Shown: positions 30,905 to 43,278, numbered from the stretch's first letter. The stretch: 64,000 nucleotides of DNA from Lycium barbarum (GCF_019175385.1 NC_083338.1:70068712-70132711), one strand, 5' to 3'. The notes: a model not told the origin generated them from the sequence alone. A program made the numbers and translations.

Positions 30905-33753
30905 TTAAGACAGGTGATGACGATATTGATAATACAGCTTGTGAGATATTAAGGATAAGGTTGATCAGAAAGGGTGAAGGGTTAAGTACGCCTAGTCCAT
31001 AGGGTGTAATTAAGACATAACAAGAATCGTTGATAAAGTTAAGAAGTGATACGTTATAGGATGGGTTACGAATAAGATGTGATGTGAATACCATAAGGAT
31101 TACTATAGAAATGAGTAAAGCCTAGCAAGGATGTAACTAAAGAATACGAAGTGATTGGTGTGAAATGGAGAGGCAAATGTAGAACGAATATGAAAGACTT
31201 ACAAAGTCCTATAGAGGAAGTTCAGGATAGAGATCAAATGGTAACGAAAGTGAAAACGAGCACAAGAAGAGAAGGAGTTAATAGAAGAAGGAAGATAAGA
31301 AGAAAACGAATGGGATTGCAGTGTAGATGTGTTATGACATGCATAGCTTGGAAAACGAGTAGTACAAGTGACAAAATTGTGAAAGACTAACCTAAAGGAA
31401 GATGAGCAACAAGACAAAATAAATGCCAGAAATGACTGGTATGATAAGAACAGATAGAGATGAACAGAATGTGTTTTGAAAATAAGAAAGGGCTATGTAA
31501 AAATAGTGTTTTCTGAAGGATACAGGAGTAGCATGAGATTCCTCGTGCACAGAATAAAAGATGGACATAGACTGGAGAAATGAAAGGAATACTAAAGGAA
31601 GCACTCAAGACGGACGTAAATAATTGAGTACGAGTATGAAATAAAACAGGAAAACATATAACTATGGACTTAAAGATGTAGTACGACGAAAAGATGATAA
31701 GACAAGATCACTATTAAGACAAATTTGATATGATTTTGAGTAAGTTAGAAATTGGCGTTGGGTATACAACAAGGATGAAAAAGCAGGAGGAGTAAAAGAG
31801 TACCACGTGTATGTGACTTCACTTCGAAAATAGTGGAATCCTTAAAGGACAAGGATTGTAGATTTGCAAAACAACTGATGTATTGTAAATTTGTTAGAAG
31901 GAACAGATAATATCCATTGGGATAAAGATGGTGTTATAAGGAAGCTTGGAACACTTATCATTGGAATATAAGTGCTACTGAATGGAGAATTTGAAACGAC
32001 AATAAGCATTACCTAATTATGGATTGGGACGAATGGAATGTGGCTTCGGACAAATTGCTACATAAATTACATAACTCGAGTACCAACCATCAGATAAGGT
32101 TTTATCGATAGTTCTTATCGCCTCGTGAATATGTTGGGGTTTCATACATGGATAATCTAAATTATAAATGACATAAAGGAAGACATGGATATGGTGCAGT
32201 ATACCAAGTGTATTGGAAAAAGGATCATATGAATTTAGAAAATTTGAAATGGGGACATAGAATAGAACATAAATAAATAATGATGTGGGTACGCCCTAAA
32301 GGGGGGAAGCGGATGAGAGGAATGCAAATGTAAGATGAATTCAACCGACACTGCAACACATTTAATGTGAAAACTTAAACTTTAAGTGAGATCCCGTGTT
32401 GAAACAAGTTGGTAAGATCTGAAAGCCAACAATAAACGGATAGAAGCCAAAACGGTATTTGAAACAGAGCTGAAAAATTATTGGTAAAGATCTTGGATAA
32501 TATGACATTAGAAGGTGGATGCTTATAAAAAGAAATAATACGACAGAAGAATGATAACGAGTAACTTAAGAGATATTGTGAAAGACAGCAACGCTATGCC
32601 GGATTAGAGGCTAGGATGTTGGCAAAGTTGTTCGCTAATGATACTGCAACCTACAGGTAGCAAAGGAGAAGGAATAGAGAAATCTCCGATAGTAGGAATC
32701 AAATGGTGAATAGAGGAAGAGGAAAGAGTATGGCGAAATAGACAGCAAGTGAGTGATAGTACAATAAAGTATGCCGAGCAGAATAAGATAGGAGAAGGAA
32801 CGACTATGACTAAGATTGGACGCACTTTGTACAAATTGTATGGGAACAGTTATGCAACCTTCGAATACTTGTATACTAAGAATGAGACCAAGTAAGTACC
32901 TGATAAGAAAAGTAAGAATTCAGTAACAACAATGTGGGTGCGATATTTTGGGATACATCGAGGAAAGGTAAAGATGGTTTGAGGCAAAACTACGGAGATA
33001 TAATTAGTACTGAGGGAAAAAACCATAGTTGAGCCTTTATATCAATTGAAATATATAAGAGGAGAATATAGGGTCTACATAAAGACTAGCGAGGCAACGC
33101 TAAGGTATTTTCCGGGCTAACTTGAGCACCTACACGTACTTGTGTAAAGATTGCAATAGGATATGTGATAGGAGAGCTAAGAGCAAATTGGAGTAAAGGG
33201 GCAATAAAAGAGTTGGGTCAAAAATAGAGTAACGACACGAGATAATACGTCTAAAGTATTGCCAGTTAGGGTAAGGGAAATTACGAAATGATCTAATCGG
33301 GACAATCAGAACAAGCGGGTTACTGGTTACTGGATGACAGTAAAATTATAATATGAGGGGACCCTAGCGCTATTTGATAGCCAACCCTAAAGATCGAGAT
33401 CAAGAAGTAAAGGCAAGTGATAGTAAAAGGCCTTCCGCAGAGTCTGTAAGGTGTATACTAATACGGGAAGTATGGAATACTCTAAGAATTGCCAAATCTA
33501 ATAAACCAATGAGGGATGTCTGCGCGATACAATATCTTGTTTAAAGATTAAGAAGTAAGATCAAGAGAACGATATCTTAAGAGAGTAACTATAGAAAAAG
33601 AAAGAGTCGAGTTAGGACAACATGCACCATGAGTACAAGTCCGAATCAATCGGCGATAATATAGCTGAACAGTATACAGATAAGAGAGACAGTAACACTT
33701 CAGCAGAACAGCTCGCAATACAACCGACAACGGACAGCGAAGTAAGAGGAGAG
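30905..33753 (+). other. Non-coding internal region of C, part 1
   Basis: This purine-rich sequence has no gag or pol homology in any frame. The part around 32040-32310 matches G at 4800-5000 (ttgctacat, tcgcctcgtga, aaagacatg, aagcggatga). A CCCTAAAGGGGGGAAG tract lies at 32294-32310. The 5S-like segment found in G and D is not present; the region where it should lie seems to have been lost with the LTR tail. Confidence 0.7.
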
Positions 33754-34219
33754 TGTCACGACCCGAAACCCACCCTGGACGTGACCGGCATCCGACGTCA
33801 CGAACAACATCGGAAGAACCTAAACAACACAATAATGGTACTTGAACCCGCCAGGTTCAACATTCGCCTCCAACAATTTATAAATTAAATGCAACACATC
33901 ATGAGTTAAATAAGCGGAAGTCTTTATAAGTACTAGCCATCAACGTGGCAAACACCCATTAAGTCGTACGAGACTTTTGACAATCTACCCACAATTCTAA
34001 AAACTATCTATGGAGCTTCTAAGAGACATAACAATCCTCAAACTTCGGGACGCAGCCCGGAAATCTAAAATAATAAATGAAACAGGAAGTGTCCCACGAA
34101 CAATGATGTGGGCTCACCAAATCAGCAGCAACAGCGAGTCCTTTCTAAGCGCCTGAAGTGTCAAGAACCTGCTCTTCTCCGTTACCTAACATACCATCCA
34201 AAAACAACAATGGTATGCC

Positions 34220-34236
34220 TGAGTACTTCGTACTCA
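34220..34236 (-). other. TGAGTAC-GAA-GTACTCA hairpin in F LTR
   Basis: A perfect 7-bp stem with a 3-nt loop, related to stem 1 of the double-hairpin module (shared GTAC core). The second CCCCC/GGGGG stem is not seen in F. The same hairpin lies in the 5' LTR at about 41486-41502. Confidence 0.6.
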
Positions 34237-34519
34237 GTGAGTGCCTCGGGGACAATAAGTAATATAGACATAAATGTAATAATACATAAAGAAATCAGTT
34301 CCGAAAAAGATAGTATACAAACTGTTATTCCACTTTATGAGTCTTAATATCACTTATTGCACAGTTTAATAAGCCATTTCAAAATACCAGTTTCAATTAA
34401 GCTTTAAATCAATCTGGCATAAATACCAATTTCATAATAAAGATGGATAACACAATCGCCTATATGAGCCCAACTCAATATCATCAACATTTCGTAATAC
34501 ACTGGAACATGACTTCACG

Positions 34520-34668
34520 GTGGCTACTCTTCCTCCCGAATAGCAAGGCAATTAATGCACCCCCAGGTAGCGAACCCGGAAGTGGCCACTCTTCCTCCCG
34601 AATGGCAAGGCAATTAATGCACTAGGATCCATAGTGGCTACTCTTCCTCCCGAATAGCAAGGCAAATA
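34520..34668 (-). repeat. Three copies of a ctcttcctcccgaat unit in F LTR
   Basis: Units start near 34520, 34582 and 34634, each with gtggctactcttcctcccga and agcaaggcaa. The matching array in the 5' LTR is at 41786-41934. Confidence 0.75.
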
Positions 34669-35407
34669 CAACAACAAGATTCATGGCATAGAAGCCGATT
34701 TACAATTTATCTCAAAGTAGTCACACCATTAATAACATTAAAATTCATTAAGCCATATCGAAGGAATAAGTCATTCAAATCAACGGTTTGAAAACATATA
34801 ACTTCTTTACAAAAGATTTCCATGTCCCAAATTCATCAATGAATATGTCATTACCAACCCTTAACCATCATCATTACGCATCTCTCATAGAAGAAAAACA
34901 TTCACAATATCTCATACCTCTATAGGGTTTGTTACAATCTAGGTTTAATGTGGGTTTGTCCCCTCACACACATTAACCACCATTTAGACATGAATTAGAG
35001 TTCAAGAAACATGAAAAGGTTAGTTTTCCTTTAATTCATAAAAAAAAAATCTTGAAATAAAATTCATACTTCTACCCATAGATTCAAAAGTGATTTTCAT
35101 TCAAAATAAGTTCTTAAAAGAGAGACATACCTTAATTTGTTAAACAAGGTTTAACAATTCACTTTCTAATGAAGAACACCCAAATCCTAGCTTGAATCCC
35201 TTTGGAAAGAATTATGTTGCAACCCTAGGTTTTTGTCACAAGAATCATGTTAAGAATCATGGGTTTATTGTTAGGATTGATAATCAATGATTAAGATGTT
35301 CTTACCTTAGTGTTGGAGGCTTGGGGAATGATTTTCGTCCTTAGGGTTTTGAGAGTGAAAAGAATGGAAGAAAAACTAAAATTTGGCAACTTATAAATTT
35401 TCAGCCC

Positions 35408-35680
35408 GTCAGGCACAATCGACGGTTCAAACGACGAACCGTCGATCAGATCGACGAACCGTCGATCTGTTCCGTCGAATTCGTCAATTTTCCAGTGAGT
35501 CAGGCACAATCGACGGTTCATTCGACGAACCGTCGATCAGATCGACGAAGCGTCGATCTACTCCGTCGAATTCGTCAAATTTCCAGTGAGTCAGGCACAA
35601 TCAACGGTTCATTCGACGAACCGTCGATCAGATCGACGAAGCGTCGATCTACTCCGTCGAAGCCACCAATCTTCCAGCGA
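35408..35680 (-). repeat. Three exact-length 91-bp tandem repeats in U3 of F
   Basis: Units 35408-35498, 35499-35589 and 35590-35680 differ by a few substitutions. Each contains nested palindromes such as CGACGGTTC...GAACCGTCG and ATCGACGA...CGTCGAT. The 5' LTR has the same three units at 42673-42945. Confidence 0.9.
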
Positions 35681-36006
35681 AGACAGTCTTCAGTAAAACG
35701 GTCATAACTTTTTGTACAAAATGTTGCTCGGGCTGGGCGACCTACCGTTGGAAAGCTATTTCAAATATCTACAAGTTTCATCAAGGATATATTTCCAAAT
35801 TCTCAACACAGTTTCATGAAAATCGCCCAGAAGACAGACCTACCAAAACTTAGGCGAATTTCAGAGCCCCTAAGAACTTCACTAGTTGATTTGACTTCAA
35901 AACGATCCTTCTCCACCCGAATTCATCAAGAATGGATTCATATACATATAATATCATCTTAATACTGGATTTGTAATATATGCATTCAAATTCACGAGGT
36001 GTTACA

Positions 36007-36041
36007 TTATCCCCCCCTTAAGATCATTCATCCCCGAATGA
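36007..36041 (-). promoter_or_regulatory. Polypurine tract and pre-PPT inverted repeat of F
   Basis: On the minus strand TCATTC-GGGGAT-GAATGA (36024-36041) precedes taagggggggataa and the LTR. The stem is kept although the bases differ from AACATTC/GAATGTT in A, C, D and G. Confidence 0.8.
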
Positions 36042-36117
36042 AGATAGTATTCTAGGAAGGTAAGTAACCAACATGAATTTAACCACACAATCACCTTGCG
36101 CACGAATAGTTCAAAAC

Positions 36118-36603
36118 TTAACTCATACCTGAAATAGGGAACAAGTGTGGATATCTCTTCTTCATGTCCTCTTCCGCTTCCCAAGTAGCTTCCTCAGTAT
36201 TATGATTTCGCCACAACACTTTGACTGATGCAACATCCTTTGTTCTCAACCTTCTAACTTGGCGATCTAAAATCTGAATTGGTTCTTCTTCATAAGATAA
36301 GGATTGATCAATCTCAACCTCTTCATAGTTCAACACATGAGAAGGGTCAGGTTTATACAACCTTAACATCGAAATGTGAAACACCGGATGGACCATGGAC
36401 ATCTCAACCGGTAACCTCAACTCATATGCTACCGTTCCAACTCTTTTAACAATCTCATAAGGACCGATGTAGCGAGGACTAAGCTTGCCCTTCCTGCCAA
36501 AGCGCATTACCCCTTTCATAGGTGACACCTTCAAGAAAACCTTGTCACCAACAACAAATTCCAATTCCCTACGCCTCATGTCCGTATACGACTTTTGTCT
36601 ACC
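36118..36603 (-). pseudogene. Integrase C-terminal domain and chromodomain of F
   Basis: The frame continues that of the integrase across a TAG at 36604-36606. It has VFLKVSPMKGVMRFG, GKLSPRYIGPYEIV, HPVFHISMLRLYKPDP, ILDRQVRRLRTKDVASVKV and EEATWEAEEDMKKRYPHLF. The last two are the chromodomain, with its aromatic Trp pair. It ends about 80 bases before the inverted repeat. Without readthrough of the TAG this part would not be joined to the integrase. Confidence 0.92.
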
Positions 36604-37641
36604 CTAAGCGGTCTTTAGTCGTTGCACAATAAGATTTACCTTTTCGATCGCCTCATGAACTGAATCAGGACCCAACAACTCTACTTCTGTTGGTTCAAAC
36701 CAACCAATTGGAGACCGACAACGCCTCCCATAAAGAGCTTCATAAGGAGCCATCTGAATACTAGCTTGATAGCTATTATTATAAGCGAATTCCACCAAAG
36801 GTAGGTGTTCATCCCAACTTCCTCCAAAATCAATTATACAAGCACGCAACATATCCTCCAAAGTTTGAATAGTTCTCTCTGCTTGCCCATCAGTTTGAGG
36901 ATGAAAGGCAGTGCTCAGTTTCACCCTAGCCCCCAAACCTTCTTGAAACGTCTGCCAGAAATGAGCAGTAAATTGTGTACCTCTGTCAGATATGATAGAT
37001 GTCGGAACACCATGCAACCTAACAATCTCCTTCAAATATAACTTAGCGTACTCTGCCGCAGCATATGATGTCTTTACAGGAAGAAAATGGGCAGCCTTCG
37101 TGAGTCTATCCACGATCACCCAAATTGAATCATACTTGGCCCTTGTGCGAGGTAAACCTGAAACAAAGTCCATATTTATCATCTCCCACTTCCATTGAGG
37201 AATTTCAATGTTTTGAGCCAAGCCACCGGGCCTCTGATGTTCGGCCTTCACTTGTTGGCAATTCAAACACTTAGCCACAAAGTTAGAAATATCAACCTTC
37301 ATACTCTTCCACCAATAGTGTTGTTTCAAATCCTTATACATCTTGGTGGATCCCAGATGAACCGAATACTTAGAACTATGAGCTTCCATCATTAGTTCTT
37401 GTCGAAGACCATCAACATCGGGAACACACAATCGTCCTTGTAATCGCAGAACGCTATCGCCAGTCCCAACCGTAAATGAAGTGTACTCACCCCTTTCCAC
37501 TCCATCTCTCAGCTTTGCCAAAAGTTCATCATCATATTGCTTGGATTTAATCCTTTCCACAATGTCAGACCGTGATGGAGTGATTCCCACTAACTCTCCA
37601 TCTTTAGTTTCATCAAGCCTAACTCCAATACTGGCGAGCCT
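36604..37641 (-). pseudogene. Integrase of F, zinc domain and catalytic core
   Basis: Counted from the Met at 37590, the HHCC zinc region ([28 protein letters not shown]) is at residues ~70-115. The catalytic D141 (INMDF), D202 (ISDRGTQFT) and E238 (GQAERT) form DD35[20 protein letters not shown] follows. The part is open over 328 codons. Upstream, a TGA near 37642 replaces an Arg codon (CGA in homologues) at the RNase H-integrase linker. The product would insert cDNA into host chromatin if the polyprotein were read through. Confidence 0.93.
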
Positions 37642-39671
37642 TCAAATCTCTTTCCCCTTGGGCATGTCATGAGCATGCAAATAAGCCAACGTGCCCATAG
37701 ATTTTCTACTCAAAGCATCAGCAACCACATTAGCCTTACCAGGATGATACAAAATGTTCAAGTCATAGTCTTTCAACAACTCCAACCACCTTCTTTGTCT
37801 GAGATTCAACTCTCGTTGTTTGAAGATATATTGTAGGCTCTTGTGATCAGTAAAAACATCACAATGCTCACCATACAGATAATGACGCCAAATTTTTAAA
37901 GCAAATACCACAGCAGCCAACTCCAAGTCATGAGTCGGATAGTTCTTCTCATGCTTCTTCAATTGACGCGAAGCATACGCAATCACCTTACCATTCTGCA
38001 TCAACACACATCCCAAACCAATTCTAGAAGCATCACAATAGACCACATATCCACCAGACCCCGAAGGTAACGTCAAAATAGGAGCCGAAGTCAATCTTGC
38101 CTTAAGCTCTTGAAAACTTCTTTCACAAGATTCAGACCACTGAAACTTAGCAGCCTTCTGTGTCAATTTAGTTAGTGGAGAGGCTATTAATGAAAAACCT
38201 TCCACAAACTTTCGGTAATAACCTACCAAACCCAAGAAACTACGAATTTCAGTCGCACTAGTGGGTCTAGGCCAATCCTTCACTGCTGCAATTTTCTGAG
38301 GGTCTACTTTAATTCCGTCTCCGGTTACCACATGGCCCAAGAAAGCCACTGAATAGAGCCAGAATTCACACTTAGAAAATTTTGCATACAACTCGTTCTC
38401 CTCAAGTGTTGTCAAAGTTATCCTCAAATGATTAGCATGATCTTCACGATTCTTAGAGTACACCAAAATGTCATCAATAAACACAATAATGAATCGGTCT
38501 AGATACGGCTTAAAAACACGGTTCATCAAATCCATGAATGCAGCAGGCGCATTAGTCAAGCCAAACGACATGACTAAAAACTCAAAGTGCCCATAACGAG
38601 TACGGAAAGCAGTTTTCGGGATATCTTCCTCCTTTATCTTCAATTGATGATATCCAGACCTTAGGTCGATCTTCGAAAAGAACTTAGCACCCTGAAGATG
38701 GTCAAACAAATCATCTATCCTAGGCAAAGGATACTTATTCTTAATGGTCACTTTATTAAGCTGGCGGTAGTCAACACACATTCTCAAGGAACCATCCTTC
38801 TTCCTAACAAACAAAACTGGAGCACCCCAAGGCGAGGAACTTGGTCGGATAAAACCCTTATCCAACAAGTCCTTCAATTGATCCTTTAATTCCCTTAGCT
38901 CCGCTGGAGCCATTCGATAAGGTGGAATAGAAATAGGTTGAGTGTCGGGAATAACATCAATTCCAAAATCAATAACTCTATCAGGAGGAATACCAGGAAG
39001 GTCTTCACGAAATACCTTGGGATAATCGCTCACTATGGGAACAGATGTGAATTCGGGTCCTACGGCTTTTGTATCATTAACAGCAACCAAATGGTAAATA
39101 CACCCCTTAGTAATCATCTTACGAGCCTTAAGATAGGAAATAAATCTACCCTTTGGCTTGGCAATTTCACCCTCCCATACAATAACGGGCTCATCGGGAA
39201 AAGCGAAATGAATCAACTTATGGCGACAATCCACATTAGCATAGCACGCCGACAACCAGTCCATCCCCATAATTACATCAAAATCCACCATCTCAAGTTC
39301 ATACAAATTGGCCACAGACTCACGGCCTTTAACCACAACAACACAATTTCTATATACTCTAAAAGCAATAACAGGAACACCTGTAGGCGTATCAACAACA
39401 AAGGGTTCCAACAAAGATTCGGGTTTCATACCCATATCAATAGCAAAATAAGGAGTCACATAGGATAAATTTGAACCCGGATCAATCAATGAGTAAGCAT
39501 CATGAGAACAGATGGTAAGAATACCTGTAACCACAGCGTCAGAAGACTCAGCTGTCTCCCTACGAGTCAGCCCATAAAGTCGAGCTGTCCCTCCACTAGA
39601 AGTATTAGCAATTTCTTTTCCCTTGCCATTATTATGAGCATTCTGATAATTATTGGTAGCATTCCCAACAG
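37642..39671 (-). pseudogene. Protease, RT and RNase H of F
   Basis: The open part of 630 codons (Met at 39534) starts in the protease with [13 protein letters not shown] (Asp18) and [18 protein letters not shown] follows with [36 protein letters not shown] and the catalytic FIDDILVYS (Asp354, Asp355). RNase H has [10 protein letters not shown] (Asp501), THDLELAAV and [11 protein letters not shown], then [18 protein letters not shown]. Homology extends upstream of Met39534 to about 39671, where a one-base change in an A run separates Gag and Pol frames. All catalytic residues I can check are present. Confidence 0.94.
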
Positions 39672-40792
39672 ACGGAATTTTTAGCAGATGCAGAAGCAGG
39701 CGAATTATTCTTTTGATTATTCATAGCAGCCATCTCACGTAGCCATTTTCCGCAGTTCCTCTTTATATGCCCTTTCACTCCACAATGATGCCAGGTACGA
39801 TCCTCCCACACTGGCGGACGACTACTTCCCCGCGAAAACCTACCAGTATTGTTATTATTTTTCTGGCCTTGCCTACCCGAAGGCACACTGGCATGGGAAT
39901 GGGTGCCAGAATGAGCAGGTGCAGAATACACTTTACTCTGCCCTCCCTTATAATTAGTACTACTAAAACCACCCGCTGATCGGGCCTTCTTGTGCTGATC
40001 GCGATCCACCCTCTCTTCATTTTTCCAACTTTCTTGTTGTTCAGCAAACCCAACCAGAGATGAGAAGGTGCAAGTGGGAGACATAGCAACAGCACCACAT
40101 GCAGACTTGATACGTGGTACCAAGCCTTTCACAAAACGAGTCAACCTATGCTTTTCAGTCGGAATCATGTATAAAGCATACTTTGACAGACGAGTGAACT
40201 CCAAACTATACTCTCGAACTGACTTGTTACCCTGCTCCAGTTTCTCAAATTTCGTAGCCATAGCAATTCTTTCCTCATCAGACAAGAACCTTTCCATGAA
40301 CGCCTCCTCAAATTCAGCCCACGTCGGAGCTAAAGCAGCGTCACCTCTCTCCGATTCCCACATCTCAAACCATACGTGAGAAACATCCTTCAACTGATAC
40401 GAAGCAAGCCTCACAGCTTCTGAATCCTGGGCATCCATTGCCCTCAAAGCCTTAAAGGTCTCATCTAAGAAGTGTTGGGGGTCGTCCACCTCTCGTGACC
40501 CAAAGAACTTTGGTGGCTTTAAGTCTAGGAACTGCTTAAATCTGCCTCCACCATGAGGTCCCACACCTCCACGCTGCTGTTGAGCCGCAACCAAAGCAGT
40601 CAACATTTGAATAGCCGTTTGCATAGTACCAATCTCAGGCACACCCGCAACGGGAACAGCAGGAGCAGGCGGTGCTGGAGGTGGTGCTTGATTTCCAGCA
40701 TCATTTCCATTACCAACATTGGCGCCCCCCAGATTTTGCTTAGCTTTCGCGGGACGTCCTCGCTTACCATTTTTGGATCGCGTCAAAGGCAT
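39650..40792 (-). CDS. gag: Gag polyprotein of F
   Basis: 380 codons from ATG at 40792, about 210 bases after the priming site. A basic N-terminus ([16 protein letters not shown]) is followed by a Pro/Ala-rich linker. The capsid-like domain has [55 protein letters not shown] and [16 protein letters not shown]. The nucleocapsid zinc knuckle reads [14 protein letters not shown], with Trp where the first Cys is expected. The last ten residues come from the wrong frame after a one-base change near 39674. The ancestral Gag would have run on into protease. Gag forms the particle that packages element RNA. Confidence 0.9.
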   Translation of the reverse strand: MPLTRSKNGKRGRPAKAKQNLGGANVGNGNDAGNQAPPPAPPAPAVPVAGVPEIGTMQTAIQMLTALVAAQQQRGGVGPHGGGRFKQFLDLKPPKFFGSREVDDPQHFLDETFKALRAMDAQDSEAVRLASYQLKDVSHVWFEMWESERGDAALAPTWAEFEEAFMERFLSDEERIAMATKFEKLEQGNKSVREYSLEFTRLSKYALYMIPTEKHRLTRFVKGLVPRIKSACGAVAMSPTCTFSSLVGFAEQQESWKNEERVDRDQHKKARSAGGFSSTNYKGGQSKVYSAPAHSGTHSHASVPSGRQGQKNNNNTGRFSRGSSRPPVWEDRTWHHCGVKGHIKRNCGKWLREMAAMNNQKNNSPASASAKNSVCWECYQ

Positions 40793-41003
40793 TTCTGCAA
40801 GGCACGAATTAACGAGCGAATTAGAACGATCCTAAAAAGACTTTAGGCTCTACAGCACAATCTAGAGTCAATAAGAATAGGAAACACCTATAAATGTCCT
40901 GGGAGTTTCTCAATCATGTAGGTGATCAGGCTGCACAAGGAAAACTCCACTAGACACAGCTCCACAGACACCAACAATAATCCTAGGACGTATTTAAACC
41001 TAG

Positions 41004-41015
41004 GCTCTGATACCA
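41004..41015 (-). promoter_or_regulatory. Primer binding site of F
   Basis: TGGTATCAGAGC on the minus strand, four bases from the LTR end at 41020. Confidence 0.95.
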
Positions 41016-41019
41016 AGCT

Positions 41020-43278
41020 TGTCACGACCCGAAACCCACCCTGGACGTGACCGGCATCCGACGTCACGAACAACATCGGAAGAACCTAAACAACACAATA
41101 ATGGTACTTGAACCCGCCAGGTTCAACATTCGCCTCCAACAATTTATAAATTAAATGCAACACATCATGAGTTAAATCAGCGGAAGTCTTTATAAGTACT
41201 AGCCATCAACGTGGCAAACACCCATTAAGTCGTACGAGACTTTTGACAATCTACCCACAATTCTAACAACTATCTATGGAGCTTCTAAGAGACATAACAA
41301 TCCTCAAACTTCGGGACGCAGCCCGGAAATCTAAAATAATAAATGAAACAGGAAGTGTCCCACGAACAATGATGTGGGCTCACCAAATCAGCAGCAACAA
41401 CGAGTCCTTTCTAAGCGCCTGAAGTGTCAAGAACCTGCTCTTCTCCGTTACCTAACATACCATCCAAAAACAACAATGGTATGCCTGAGTACTTCGTACT
41501 CAGTGAGTGCCTCGGGGACAATAAGTAATATAGACATAAATGTAATAATACATAAAGAAATCAGTTCCGAAAAAGATAGTATACAAACTGTTATTCCACT
41601 TTATGAGTCTTAATATCACTTATTGCATAGTTTAATAAGCCATTTCAAAATACCAGTTTCAATTAAGCTTTAAATCAATCTGGCATAAATACCAATTTCA
41701 TAATAAAGATGGATATCACAATCGCCTATATGAGCCCAACTCAATATCATCAACATTTCGTAATACACCGGAACATGACTTCACGGTGGCTACTCTTCCT
41801 CCCGAATAGCAAGGCAATTAATGCACCCCCAGGTAGCGAACCCGGAAGTGGCCACTCTTCCTCCCGAATGGCAAGGCAATTAATGCACTAGGATCCATAG
41901 TGGCTACTCTTCCTCCCGAATAGCAAGGCAAATACAACAACAAGATTCATGGCATAGAAGCCGATTTACAATTTATCTCAAAGTAGTCACACCATTAATA
42001 ACATTAAAATTCATTAAGCCATATCGAAGGAATAAGTCATTCAAATCAACGGTTTGAAAACATATAACTTCTTTACAAAATATTTCCATGTCCCAAATTC
42101 ATCAATGAATATGTCATTACCAACCCTTAACCATCATCATTACGCATCTCTCATAGAAAAAAAACATTCACAATATCTCATACCTCTATAGGGTTTGTTA
42201 CAATCTAGGTTTAATGTGGGTTTGTCCCCTCACACACATTAACCACCATTTAGACATGAATTAGAGTTCAAGAAACATGAAAAGGTTAGTTTTCCTTTAA
42301 TTCATAAAAAAAAAATCTTGAAAGAAAATTCATACTTCTACCCATAGATTCAAAAGTGATTTTCATTCAAAATAAGTTCTTAAAAGAGAGACATACCTTA
42401 ATTTGTTAAACAAGGTTTAACAATTCACTTTCTAATGAAGAACACCCAAATCCTAGCTTGAATCCCTTTGGAAAGAATTATGTTGCAACCCTAGGTTTTT
42501 GTCACAAGAATCATGTTAAGAATCATGGGTTTATTGTTAGGATTGATAATCAATGATTAAGATGTTCTTACCTTAGTGTTGGAGGCTTGGGGAATGATTT
42601 TCGTCCTTAGGGTTTTGAGAGTGAAAAGAATGGAAGAAAAACTAAATTTGGCAACTTATAAATTTTCAGCCCGTCAGGCACAATCGACGGTTCAAACGAC
42701 GAACCGTCGATCAGATCGATGAACCGTCGATCTGTTCCGTCGAATTCGTCAATTTTCCAGTGAGTTAGGCACAATCGACGGTTCATTCGACGAACCGTCG
42801 ATCAGATCGACGAAGCGTCGATTTACTCCGTCGAATTCGTCAAATTTCCAGTGAGTCAGGTACAATCGACGGTTCATTCGACGAACCGTCGATCAGATCG
42901 ACGAAGCGTCGATCTACTCCGTCGAAGCCACCAAACTTCCAGCGAAGACAGTCTTCAGTAAAACGGTCATAACCTTTTGTACAAAATGTTCCTCGGGCTG
43001 GGCGACCTACCGTTGGAAAGCTATTTCAAATATCTACAACTGTGATCAAGGATATATTTCCAAATTCTCAACACATTTTCATGAAAATCGCCCAGAAGAC
43101 AGACCTACCAAAACTTAGGCGAATTTCAGAGCCCCTAAGAACTTCACTAGTTGATTTGACTTCAAAACGATCCTTCTCCACCCGAATTCATCAAGAATGA
43201 ATTCATATACATATAATATCATCTTAATACTAGATTTTTAATATATGCACACTTAATTCAAATTCACGAGGTGTTACA
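41020..43278 (-). repeat. 5' LTR of element F
   Basis: 2259 bp, collinear with 33754-36006. It includes the 91-bp repeats at 42673-42945. Confidence 0.95.
42673..42945 (-). repeat. 91-bp tandem repeats in F 5' LTR
   Basis: Three units of exactly 91 bp with the same borders as in the 3' LTR, so the array predates insertion and is stable in copy number. Confidence 0.9.

Larger units (their letters stand above)
33754..36006 (-). repeat. 3' LTR of element F
   Basis: 2253 bp. On the minus strand it begins TGTAACACCTCG and ends GGGTCGTGACA. Confidence 0.95.
33754..43278 (-). mobile_element. Element F: nearly complete Tekay-type chromovirus, TSD GAGAG
   Basis: 5' LTR 41020-43278 and 3' LTR 33754-36006 flank a 5.0-kb internal region on the minus strand. 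GAGAG is duplicated at 33749-33753 and 43279-43283. The LTRs differ at roughly 25 positions in 2.25 kb by eye, so insertion is recent. Gag and Pol are nearly complete: one frameshift between them and two nonsense codons in Pol. Of the elements here, F is closest to the autonomous state and is a model for the enzymes that could mobilise the non-coding families. It is inserted in the internal region of C. Confidence 0.97.

Noticed and set aside
30834..33888. Small frames in the C internal region
   Set aside because: All are under 100 codons, without homology to gag or pol and without support from the related G and D regions.
35408..35680. CRISPR-like array of palindromic repeats
   Set aside because: The units are contiguous 91-bp tandem repeats without spacers, in an LTR of a plant retrotransposon.
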